62,891 nucleotides of DNA from Fundicoccus sp052116145 (lineage in GTDB: Bacteria; Bacillota; Bacilli; Lactobacillales; Aerococcaceae). Shown here in pieces: positions 52,788 through 60,639 of this stretch. A program made the position numbers and the translations under genes. The stretch lies in contig NZ_JBQKLQ010000010.1 in assembly GCF_052116145.1 (NCBI RefSeq), positions 1 through 62,891 on the forward strand, written 5' to 3'. The first letter of the stretch is position 1; each line of letters starts with the position of its first letter. A model generated the notes under the pieces. That model saw only the letters and a list, made by a program, of their open reading frames with translations. It was not told the origin of the DNA and searched no databases.

Positions 52788-52927
52788 CTCTTCACCTCCA
52801 AAGGACTGTTAGTTATATAGTATTAAATTCTTCTATATCGAAAAGGTGTTGCAAGTACATAGAGCGGCACCGGCAACACCTTCACATTGTGATACATGAT
52901 TTTTGATTTTTAGTAGTTTAGTAAGGA

Positions 52928-53797
52928 TTACTCTGACAATTCGTAATCAAACATGTTTTCGTTGTACCATTTTTCAGATAATTCATCCAAGACACCCTCT
53001 TCTTTTAACTGTTGAATCGCAGCATCTAATTTTTCTTTCAAGTCTGTTTGATCATTCGCCAATACGAAATAAGTTGGGTTCACTTGAACTGGTTCGTCAG
53101 CTGTATTAACGTTCAGAGATAACTCTTCAATAATATCTGACGCGCCTAAGTTAGACGGCATAACAACTGCATCCGACACCTCATCATTTAACGCTTGGAA
53201 TCGTTGAGCGAAGTTTCCACTTTCACCTAATTGTAAATCAATCGGTGCTTCTGCATTTTCTTCATTATAAGCTGTCAATAGATTAAAAATTCCACCGTTT
53301 GGTGTGACTGGATGAACCACTTTACCCACTAAGTCATCCAATGTTTGAATACTATCATCGTCCGCACGTTTGAAAATCTCAATCGTACTCACACCTGTAT
53401 GTTCTTCAGGGAATAAGTATAATTCTTCGCGCTCAGCGTTTTTAAAAAGGCCGCCTCCAATAAAGGCATATTTCCCAGTGTCTAAACCAACTTGCGTTGC
53501 TTCAGCACTTACTGACTCAATATTTAAATGATAACCTTCGATGACATCATTTATAGCATTAATGACATCCACTTCGTAACCTGTTAACTCACCAGCGTCA
53601 TTCGTGAAACTAAGTGGGTTTGATGCATTTTCAACCGCTACAGTTACTTCAGTTACATCGTCTTCTGTCGTCGTTTCAACCGCTTCCGTCGTTTCCTCTA
53701 CTGAAGCGTTTGCTTCTTCTGTTGGTGTATTGCCGTCACCACATGCCACTAAAATTAAAGACACAAGCGCTAAAGCTAAATATTTTAAGTATTTCAT
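52928..53797 (-). CDS. amino acid ABC transporter substrate-binding lipoprotein (family 3)
   Basis: A 289-residue family-3 binding protein. The lipobox LVAC (Cys about residue 19) marks it as a lipoprotein, followed by a Thr/Glu-rich linker. FTNDAGELTGYEVDVINAIND and the end region LDELSEKWYNENMF are family motifs. It is the only solute-binding protein in the window with a lipobox. The ligand is not certain: polar or sulfur amino acids fit the family and the neighbouring UroD/MetE-like gene. Confidence 0.92.
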   Translation of the reverse strand: MKYLKYLALALVSLILVACGDGNTPTEEANASVEETTEAVETTTEDDVTEVTVAVENASNPLSFTNDAGELTGYEVDVINAINDVIEGYHLNIESVSAEATQVGLDTGKYAFIGGGLFKNAEREELYLFPEEHTGVSTIEIFKRADDDSIQTLDDLVGKVVHPVTPNGGIFNLLTAYNEENAEAPIDLQLGESGNFAQRFQALNDEVSDAVVMPSNLGASDIIEELSLNVNTADEPVQVNPTYFVLANDQTDLKEKLDAAIQQLKEEGVLDELSEKWYNENMFDYELSE

Positions 53798-53819
53798 AAA
53801 AATCTCCCTTTATAATTAA

Positions 53820-54566
53820 TTAATCCGCAAATGGATTTTCTAACTCCTGAACAAACCTACGTGTTCGCTCTTCCTTTGGATTGGTAAAAATCTGTTCCGG
53901 TGTTCCTTGTTCAACGATATGACCAGCTTCCATAAAGACAACGTGATTCGACACATATTTCGCAAAATTCATTTCATGCGTGGCGATAACCATCGTCATG
54001 CCCGTTTTCGCGACTGTTTGTAGAGCTTTTAAAATCTCAGCCGAGCGTTCCGGATCAAGTGAAGAAGTCGGCTCATCTAATAACATCTCATCAGGATTAA
54101 GTGCCATAGCACGCGCAATTCCAATCCTTTGTTGCTGTCCACCAGATAATTGCATCGGGTAAGCATCTAATTTATCACTCATGCCAACCATCTCAATCTG
54201 TTCCTTGGCAATTGCTTCTGCTTCCGCTTTAGATTTACCTTGAACAATCGTTAGACCTTCCATAACATTCTCTAATATCGTTTTATTATGGAAAAGGTTA
54301 TAATTTTGGAATACCATCGCTGTCTTGCGACGTAATTGGATAATCTCATTCTGCGTAGCGCTTTGACAATCCACGCTTACCCCATCTACGATAATATGAC
54401 CTTTATCGGCACGTTCTAAAATATTAATGGTCCGTAACAAAGTTGTCTTGCCTGTCCCACTTGGGCCAATGAGTGCCACAACATCACCTTGATTGACCGT
54501 TAGATCAATTCCTTTCAAAACTTTGTTTTGCCCAAACGTTTTCTCGATTCCTTCAACTTTTAACAT
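53820..54566 (-). CDS. polar amino acid ABC transporter ATPase
   Basis: A 248-residue GlnQ-type ATPase: Walker A GPSGTGKTT, signature LSGGQQQRIGIARA, Walker B MLLDEPTSSLDPE and a His switch in VIATHEM. First gene of the operon ATPase, binding protein, two permeases, UroD-like. AAGGAGG precedes the ATG. I found no convincing promoter in the 120 bases upstream. Confidence 0.94.
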   Translation of the reverse strand: MLKVEGIEKTFGQNKVLKGIDLTVNQGDVVALIGPSGTGKTTLLRTINILERADKGHIIVDGVSVDCQSATQNEIIQLRRKTAMVFQNYNLFHNKTILENVMEGLTIVQGKSKAEAEAIAKEQIEMVGMSDKLDAYPMQLSGGQQQRIGIARAMALNPDEMLLDEPTSSLDPERSAEILKALQTVAKTGMTMVIATHEMNFAKYVSNHVVFMEAGHIVEQGTPEQIFTNPKEERTRRFVQELENPFAD

Positions 54567-54685
54567 TTTTTACCTCCTTACATTAGTATTCAATACAAAC
54601 AAAGCGCCTTAACAAACGCCTTATTCCAATAATCATTTTTCTACAGCTAAACTAAAACCGTTTTTAACTAACTTTTTATGACAAA

Positions 54686-54732
54686 TAAAAAAACACCAGG
54701 TAAACCATCAACTAATGATGATTCCCTGGTGT
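54686..54732 (-). terminator. terminator of livJ paralogue 3
   Basis: ACACCAGG (54693-54700) with CCTGGTGT (54725-54732), an inner CATCA/TGATG stem, then TTTTTTTATTT on the minus strand. Confidence 0.88.
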
Positions 54733-54774
54733 AGTGAGTTATTTAATGTCTGACTCTCACAAGCATATTATTTA

Positions 54775-55956
54775 TTACTCTTTCGTCGAACCATCCACTT
54801 CAAACACTTCTACGATTTCCCCGTTTTCCATATGAAGCATTGGTGCCGTCTTCACAGCGTTATGGAAATCATCAAATGAGAAGGCACCGGTAATTCCTTC
54901 GAACTGTTCGACATTTTCAATAGCGTCACGAACAGCCTCACGGTCAGTTGATCCAGCATCTTCAATTGCTTGGAATAAAAGGTTAGCTGCGTCATATCCC
55001 AATGCGCCAAATGTATCGGGTGTTTTACCAAATTTTTCTTCATAAGCAGCAATAAACTCTTTTACCTTTGGATCTTCTGAACCTGTGTGGAAGTGAGACG
55101 TATAATATAAATCTGTTGCGTTCTCAGGACCTGCTAACTCCACTAATGTATCACTTGCAAAACCGTGTCCACTCAAGATTGGTTGTGTAATCCCCATTTC
55201 ACGAGCTTGTTTCGTAATTAAACCACCCTCTGTATAAAAGGCCGGTAAGTAAATCACATCAAAATCTTCCGCCATCAAAGTCGTTAGAATTCCCATAAAG
55301 TCCGTTTCTCCACCTGTATAAGACTCTTCTCGGACAATCTCTCCACCTAAACGTTCGAATTCAGCCACAAACGGACCAGCTTGACCAACTGAATAGTCAT
55401 TGGCTTGGTCAACCAGAACGACTGCTTTAGTTGCACCGAAGTGATCTTGAGCAAAACGAGCGGCTGCGTTCGCTTGATAAGTATAAGTGAAGGCTAAACG
55501 GAATAAGTAATTATAAACTTCCCCATCGGCATTCGTTGTTAAATGGTCAGCAGTAGCTGCAGGAATCAAAGTAGGTACACCCGCTTCTTCAATGATTTGA
55601 CTCTGTACCATCGCGACGTCCGTTGCACCTGGTCCAACAATTGCTACGACATTATCTTCAATCAGTTTTGTCGCAACCGATGCTGTTTCGGTTTTATCAG
55701 ATTGGTTATCAGCATAAACTAACTCTACTGGACGTCCATCTAATAAACCACCTTGTTCATTGACCTGTTCAACCGCTAACTGTAAGGCTTCAAATAATGC
55801 GACACCATATGAAGCAGAGTAACCCGATAGTTCATAGTTCGCACCGACTAAAATCGGTTCTTTATCCTCTTGTGCGCTAGCTGTAATGGCTGGTGCAACC
55901 CCTGTTAATAACGCTAGTCCCGTAAATAACTTAATTCCGAATTTTCTAAAGTTCAT
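54775..55956 (-). CDS. livJ: branched-chain amino acid-binding protein (LivJ paralogue 3)
   Basis: A 393-residue LivJ-type protein; the signal peptide ends near ITASAQED and there is no lipobox Cys. VGANYELSGYSASYG, GGLLDGRPVELVYADNQS, SYTGGETDFMGILTTLM and PILSGHGFASD parallel the two paralogues at 26.4-29.2 kb. It is an orphan, 25 kb from livHMGF, flanked by its own leader, attenuator and terminator. AGGAGG precedes the ATG. The Ile-rich leader suggests induction on isoleucine shortage. Confidence 0.93.
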   Translation of the reverse strand: MNFRKFGIKLFTGLALLTGVAPAITASAQEDKEPILVGANYELSGYSASYGVALFEALQLAVEQVNEQGGLLDGRPVELVYADNQSDKTETASVATKLIEDNVVAIVGPGATDVAMVQSQIIEEAGVPTLIPAATADHLTTNADGEVYNYLFRLAFTYTYQANAAARFAQDHFGATKAVVLVDQANDYSVGQAGPFVAEFERLGGEIVREESYTGGETDFMGILTTLMAEDFDVIYLPAFYTEGGLITKQAREMGITQPILSGHGFASDTLVELAGPENATDLYYTSHFHTGSEDPKVKEFIAAYEEKFGKTPDTFGALGYDAANLLFQAIEDAGSTDREAVRDAIENVEQFEGITGAFSFDDFHNAVKTAPMLHMENGEIVEVFEVDGSTKE

Positions 55957-56010
55957 GCTGTGTTCCTCCTGTATTTGTTTTTATTGTTTAGATCAGATTG
56001 TTTAAAATAG

Positions 56011-56044
56011 AAAAAGCCACCCATTCAATCATCGAATGGGTGGC
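56011..56044 (-). terminator. attenuator terminator before livJ paralogue 3
   Basis: GAATGGGTGGC and GCCACCCATTC (56034-56044 and 56016-56026) form an 11-bp stem, loop 7, followed by TTTTTCTATTTT on the minus strand. It lies about 60 bases before the livJ ATG. An upstream GAATGGGACT (minus strand of 56054-56063) can pair with the terminator's CCCATTC, and itself pairs with AGTCCTATTC (minus strand of 56076-56085), giving competing folds. Confidence 0.88.
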
Positions 56045-56106
56045 TTATAAGAAAGTCCCATTCATCATGATGCACGAATAGGACTGTATATTTTATAGAA
56101 TTTTCT

Positions 56107-56172
56107 CTATAAATACATAGCCCTTATATTAATAATAATAATAATATTCTGTTGTGCGCATAATGTTTGCAT
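56107..56172 (-). CDS. Ile leader peptide
   Basis: A 21-codon frame from ATG 56172 to TAG 56107-56109. AAGGAAG (56180-56186) lies 7 bases upstream. It begins MQTLCAQQN, then five consecutive ATT Ile codons, Asn, an ATA Ile codon, and ends RAMYL. The mix of a strong promoter upstream and a terminator downstream is that of a translation-dependent attenuator sensing charged tRNA-Ile. Confidence 0.85.
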   Translation of the reverse strand: MQTLCAQQNIIIIINIRAMYL

Positions 56173-56217
56173 AGGTATACTTCCTTAACTAATTTTAATG
56201 TTTTCTAATCTAAAACT

Positions 56218-56246
56218 AATATAACTCATCTAAATATTAATTACAA
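56218..56246 (-). promoter_or_regulatory. promoter of Ile leader-livJ paralogue 3
   Basis: On the minus strand: TTGTAA (56241-56246), 17 bases, TATATT (56218-56223). It lies about 40 bases before the leader ATG. Confidence 0.75.
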
Positions 56247-56342
56247 GCATTTACACATATTTTAATAAAAGACAGCGCAGCAGACAAGCATCAATCGCTT
56301 CTTATCCGAAAGTAAGAGCATTCAAACCAACGGGAGATACTA

Positions 56343-56363
56343 GAAGAAGCTATTAGCTTCTTC
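56343..56363. repeat. perfect short palindrome
   Basis: GAAGAAGCTA and TAGCTTCTTC around a single T. It lies between the Ile-leader promoter and the opp terminator. It may be a protein-binding site; no function is evident. Confidence 0.35.
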
Positions 56364-56374
56364 CCAATTGACTA

Positions 56375-56406
56375 AAAAAACTGCTAAGGAATCGATTCCT
56401 TAACAG
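56375..56406 (-). terminator. terminator of opp operon
   Basis: CTG and CAG flank the palindrome TAAGGAATCGATTCCTTA (56385-56402), then TTTTTTT on the minus strand. Confidence 0.88.
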
Positions 56407-56420
56407 CTCTTTTTTTAATT

Positions 56421-57374
56421 CTAATTCAATTGATTATTTTTTGCTTCCTGCATTATCTTGTCCTTTTTCGCTGGCTCCAACCATACTGAATGAGTGTCGC
56501 TTAACATATGTTCCACTCCTTGTCCATAGTTTAACCCACTACCGGCATAATCATAATGTAGAGCAATCCGATGTTTTTCCAAACGAGGATTCGGATGTGG
56601 AATCGCAGATAAGAGCGACCTTGTATAAGGATGAATAGGATTGTTAAAAATTTCATCCGTTGTACCGGTCTCTAATAAATGACCTTGATGCAAGACACCA
56701 ATGCGATCAGAAATATATTTCACCATTGATAAATCATGCGCAATAAATAAATAAGATAATTTAGTCTCTTGTTGAATATCTTTCATCAAATTAACAATTT
56801 GAGCTTGAATTGAAACATCTAAGGCACTAATTGATTCATCCGCTATGATTAATTGTGGATTCATAATTAAAGCTCTAGCAATCCCAACCCTTTGGCGTTG
56901 TCCACCAGAGAATTGATGAGGATAACGGTTCGCAAATTCCCTTGATAGCCCCACACGTTCCAATATCTCTAGACCGCGCGCTTCACGCTCTGATTGAGAA
57001 TTATAGATAGTTTGAATTTCTAAGCCTTGAGTAATAATATCAATAATTTTCTTACGTGGATTTAAACTTGCCATCGGATCCTGAAAAATCATCTGCATTT
57101 TTGTACGTAGTAATTTTTCACGGTCTTTATCTAATTTCCCCGCCATCTCTTTATTATCAAACAAGACTGAACCAGAAGTTGGGTTATATAGACGGATCAA
57201 TGACCGCCCGATTGTGGACTTACCTGAGCCTGACTCTCCCACCAAACCATATGTTTCTCCTGGATTGATATGGAAACTAACTCCATCGACGGCTTTGACG
57301 GTAAAGTGTTTGTTCACCCTAAAATGCTGTTTTAAATTTTTCACCTCTAATAATGGTTGATTATAAGCCGTCAT
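56421..57374 (-). CDS. oppF: oligopeptide ABC transporter ATPase OppF
   Basis: A 317-residue ATPase with Walker A GESGSGKST, signature FSGGQRQRVGIARAL, Walker B LIIADESISALDVS and the C-terminal oligopeptide-family segment PYTRSLLSAIPHPNP. The usual DEPxSALD Glu-Pro is here DESISALD. It overlaps oppD by 14 bases with GGAGG before its ATG. Confidence 0.93.
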   Translation of the reverse strand: MTAYNQPLLEVKNLKQHFRVNKHFTVKAVDGVSFHINPGETYGLVGESGSGKSTIGRSLIRLYNPTSGSVLFDNKEMAGKLDKDREKLLRTKMQMIFQDPMASLNPRKKIIDIITQGLEIQTIYNSQSEREARGLEILERVGLSREFANRYPHQFSGGQRQRVGIARALIMNPQLIIADESISALDVSIQAQIVNLMKDIQQETKLSYLFIAHDLSMVKYISDRIGVLHQGHLLETGTTDEIFNNPIHPYTRSLLSAIPHPNPRLEKHRIALHYDYAGSGLNYGQGVEHMLSDTHSVWLEPAKKDKIMQEAKNNQLN

Positions 57375-58443
57375 ATTGGTTCGCCTCCAATTTCATTCGA
57401 TTGATTCTTCCTTTTAATTCAGAGGGCATATCAATTACTGGTGCATTCTCATGCATCAACCAGCTCGCTACATAGTGAGTATCTGACACCTGGAACACCG
57501 GCGGATCCAATCGTTTATCGATATTCAATGCATAGACATTCCTTACATAGAACGGATCTCCTTGCTTGTGATGGGCTAAATTTGGTGGGTTACCAGGTAT
57601 CGCATAAAGTTTGTCCGATGTCGTGTTGACATCAGGCATTGCTGATAATAAGCCCCATGTGTATGGATGTTTAGGGTTATAGAAGATATCATCTACTGTT
57701 CCTCTTTCAACGATACGCCCTGCATACATCACATTGACATAGTCAGCTACTTTCGACACCACCCCTAAATCATGCGTAATATAAATAACCGCTATACCTG
57801 TTTTTTCTTGAATTGCTTTGATTAATTCAAGTATTTTTGCTTGAATTGTCACATCAAGGGCTGTTGTAGGCTCATCACAGATTAGAATTTCCGGGTCACA
57901 GGCTAAAGCTATCGCGATTACCACGCGTTGACGCATACCACCGGATAATTGATGTGGGTACTGGTCAATACGTTCCTCACCATTCGTGATTCCAACTAAC
58001 TCTAATAAGCTCAGAGCCTTTTGACGCGCTTCTTTTTTACCTGTTTTATAATGGATGAACATTCCTTCCATTATTTGTGCGCCAATCGTCATCGTGGGAT
58101 TTAAAGAGGTCATCGGATCTTGGAAAACCATGGCGATGCGTTTACCATTAAACGTTCGACGCATCTCCTTCTTCGAAATTTTCAATAAATCAACTGACGT
58201 CATTTGACCGTTTTGTTCATACTTATAGTCTATTACGCCTGAATTGATTCGCTGATTGTTAGCAAGTATTCCCATAATGGTTTTGACAGTTACTGATTTT
58301 CCTGAACCAGATTCACCAACGATTGCTAAAGTTTCAGCCTTATATAAGTCCAGATTAACACCACGAATAGCTTCAATCGAACCTTGAGAGGTTCTAAACG
58401 AAACGTTTAAGTCACGCATTTCTAAGATTTTTGTACGTCCCAT
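57361..58443 (-). CDS. oppD: oligopeptide ABC transporter ATPase OppD
   Basis: A 360-residue ATPase with Walker A GESGSGKS, signature LSGGMRQRVVIA, Walker B ILICDEPTTALDV and the C-terminal PYTWGLLSAMPDVN segment. The OppD-type C-terminus that normally carries iron-sulfur-ligating cysteines reads NPPNLAHHKQGDPFYVRN here, without them. AAGGAGG precedes the ATG. 2 bases after oppC. Confidence 0.93.
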   Translation of the reverse strand: MGRTKILEMRDLNVSFRTSQGSIEAIRGVNLDLYKAETLAIVGESGSGKSVTVKTIMGILANNQRINSGVIDYKYEQNGQMTSVDLLKISKKEMRRTFNGKRIAMVFQDPMTSLNPTMTIGAQIMEGMFIHYKTGKKEARQKALSLLELVGITNGEERIDQYPHQLSGGMRQRVVIAIALACDPEILICDEPTTALDVTIQAKILELIKAIQEKTGIAVIYITHDLGVVSKVADYVNVMYAGRIVERGTVDDIFYNPKHPYTWGLLSAMPDVNTTSDKLYAIPGNPPNLAHHKQGDPFYVRNVYALNIDKRLDPPVFQVSDTHYVASWLMHENAPVIDMPSELKGRINRMKLEANQYDGL

Positions 58444-58445
58444 TT

Positions 58446-59507
58446 TTATACCTCCTTCATCGTTGGATCAAGTGCATCTCTTAAGCCATCTGCTAATAAG
58501 TTAAAGCTAAGCATTGTCAGAGATAATACAAGTACCGGCGGAATAATCATGAAAGGTGCATTTAAAAATGATTTAAATGAATCACTAATTAACGAACCTA
58601 AGGACGCATCTGGCATTGGAACTCCTAAACCAATGAAAGCTAGGAAAGATTCCGTAAAAATAGCGTTCGGCACGCTAAACATCGACATGATGATTAGTTG
58701 AGCAAAAATGTTCGGTAAAATCTCTTTAAAAATAATCGTACTAGGTTTAGCACCTAATGTGCGAGCCGCTAGAACGAATTCACGGTCTTTTAATTTTAAT
58801 ATTTGAGCCCGTGCAACTCTAGACATCCCTATCCAACCCGTTAAGGCAATCGCAATTGTAATACTTAAAATTCCTGGTCGAAGTACAACAATTAATAATG
58901 TCACGATGACTAGACTTGGAATTCCATTCAAAACTTCAAGAATTCTTTGCATAACCATATCCACTTTACCACCGAAATAGCCTGATATTAAACCATAGGT
59001 CATTCCAATGAACACATCCACAATAACGGCTACTAAGGCAATATAAAGTGAAATACGTGTTCCTTCCCACGTTCTGGTGAAGATATCACGTCCTAACACA
59101 TCACTACCAAACCAGTAATAGACATCACTCGCATTGGCATTGGTCTCATATTTATTGACTTCAATTGAACCCGTTGAGGCTTTTAAAGTTTGCGTTCCAT
59201 CTAAGAGGCCAAAATTTTCTAAGAAAGGAACGCGTGGTGCCATACTTTCATTACCGATAATTTGCTCGTTAGATCCAAAGGAATTCATATAAGGACCAAA
59301 TAAAGCAAAAAAGATGATAATGATAATAAAGAATAAGCCAAAAACAGAGCCTTTGTTTTTAGAAAACTTCGTTAAAAATTGTTTAAATGAAGACTCACGA
59401 ACATAAATCTCCTGTTCATTAACGTCTTTCCCTTTATCGGCTAACTCAAAGTCACTTGGAAGAAAGTCATACTGCTTATTAGTGATTACTTGTTTAGATT
59501 CTGTCAT
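58446..59507 (-). CDS. oppC: oligopeptide ABC transporter permease OppC
   Basis: A 353-residue permease with a long cytoplasmic N-terminus, one first membrane span near residue 50, and four to five C-terminal spans. WFGSDVLGRDIFTRTWEG and the coupling loop AARTLGAKPSTIIFKEILPN are OppC features. ATG 59507 (MTESKQ) follows AGGAGG and overlaps the oppB stop by sharing bases (oppB ends at 59509). Confidence 0.93.
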   Translation of the reverse strand: MTESKQVITNKQYDFLPSDFELADKGKDVNEQEIYVRESSFKQFLTKFSKNKGSVFGLFFIIIIIFFALFGPYMNSFGSNEQIIGNESMAPRVPFLENFGLLDGTQTLKASTGSIEVNKYETNANASDVYYWFGSDVLGRDIFTRTWEGTRISLYIALVAVIVDVFIGMTYGLISGYFGGKVDMVMQRILEVLNGIPSLVIVTLLIVVLRPGILSITIAIALTGWIGMSRVARAQILKLKDREFVLAARTLGAKPSTIIFKEILPNIFAQLIIMSMFSVPNAIFTESFLAFIGLGVPMPDASLGSLISDSFKSFLNAPFMIIPPVLVLSLTMLSFNLLADGLRDALDPTMKEV

Positions 59508-59508
59508 A

Positions 59509-60441
59509 CTACTCTCCTCCTGACACACGAATTCGTGGATCTAACAATCCGTATAGAATATCTACAATTAACATGACAAAAATAAATAGCGCTGAATAAA
59601 TAAATGAAATTCCCATTACGATATTAAAATCATTCGACTGAATCGCTTGAACAAGCAATTGTCCTAAACCTGGGATGGAGAATATTTGCTCTACAACCAT
59701 TGAACCAGTCATTAAACCAACAATTAAAGGGGCTAAAACAGTTAGAATGGGAATACTCGCATTACGTAAAACATGTTTAACTAACAGACGACTGCCTGTT
59801 ACCCCTTTACTTTCAGCTAACTGAATGTAGTCGGACTGTAGCACTTCAATCATCTCAGTTCGAGTGAAACGCGCAATCGACGCCATTGTAAAGAGACTTA
59901 AGGCGATAACTGGTAATACCATACTCATTGCTTTGTCATTGACATTGAAGAGAATGGGAAACACACGCCATTGGAAGCCAAAGTAATACGATAAGCCTAA
60001 GGCAAATACATAGGAAGGAACACTCACACCGATAACCGATAATAACGTGGCTAACGTGTCCCAAAGGGAATTCTGTTTGAATGCAGCCACCGTCCCGAAA
60101 ACAAGTCCGGAAAAAGTCCCTACAATAACTGCCCAAAAACCTAACTCAAAAGAAATCGGTAAACGACTCTTTAATAGAGTTGTTACTGGAACATCTCGGG
60201 AAATTGAATACGATACACCTAAATCACCAGATAACATATTCTTCACATAGTTGAAAAATTGAACTAACACTGGCTTATCTAAGCCGTAACGAATGTTCAT
60301 TAACTCTCTTTGCTGAGGAGTGATTCTTTCATCATTAAATGGCGAACCTGGCATGAATTGTAACAACATGAATAAAATGAAGACAATCAATAATAAAGTC
60401 GCTATTGAAATGAGTACTCGTCGAATTAAATACTTGCTCAT
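59509..60441 (-). CDS. oppB: oligopeptide ABC transporter permease OppB
   Basis: A 310-residue permease with six membrane spans: MLLQFMPGSPF near the N-terminus, LAESKGVTGSRLLVKHVLRN coupling loop, and the C-terminal LLDPRIRVSGGE. GAGAGGA precedes the ATG. First gene after the folded gap that separates it from oppA. Confidence 0.94.
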   Translation of the reverse strand: MSKYLIRRVLISIATLLLIVFILFMLLQFMPGSPFNDERITPQQRELMNIRYGLDKPVLVQFFNYVKNMLSGDLGVSYSISRDVPVTTLLKSRLPISFELGFWAVIVGTFSGLVFGTVAAFKQNSLWDTLATLLSVIGVSVPSYVFALGLSYYFGFQWRVFPILFNVNDKAMSMVLPVIALSLFTMASIARFTRTEMIEVLQSDYIQLAESKGVTGSRLLVKHVLRNASIPILTVLAPLIVGLMTGSMVVEQIFSIPGLGQLLVQAIQSNDFNIVMGISFIYSALFIFVMLIVDILYGLLDPRIRVSGGE

Positions 60442-60497
60442 AGAAATAAATCCTCTCTAGATTTTACTTCGGCCTTTCAAAAAACTATAAACAACTA

Positions 60498-60610
60498 AAG
60501 TCAGAAGCACTTTCCAGCAATTATCCAGCTGTGTGACATTGACTGCTTAAAAATTAAACAGTCAATCTCTACACATAATGTGATAATATGTTTAGAAAAC
60601 GTTCTGACTT
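60498..60610 (-). repeat. nested hairpins between oppA and oppB
   Basis: Outer arms AAGTCAGAA (60498-60506) and TTCTGACTT (60602-60610) enclose an inner ATTGACTG/CAGTCAAT hairpin near 60538-60566. No T-run follows, so this is more likely an mRNA processing or stability element that sets the oppA to oppBCDF ratio than a terminator (inference). Confidence 0.55.
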
Positions 60611-60639
60611 CTATTACTTATATCGCGTTTGAGAGTACC

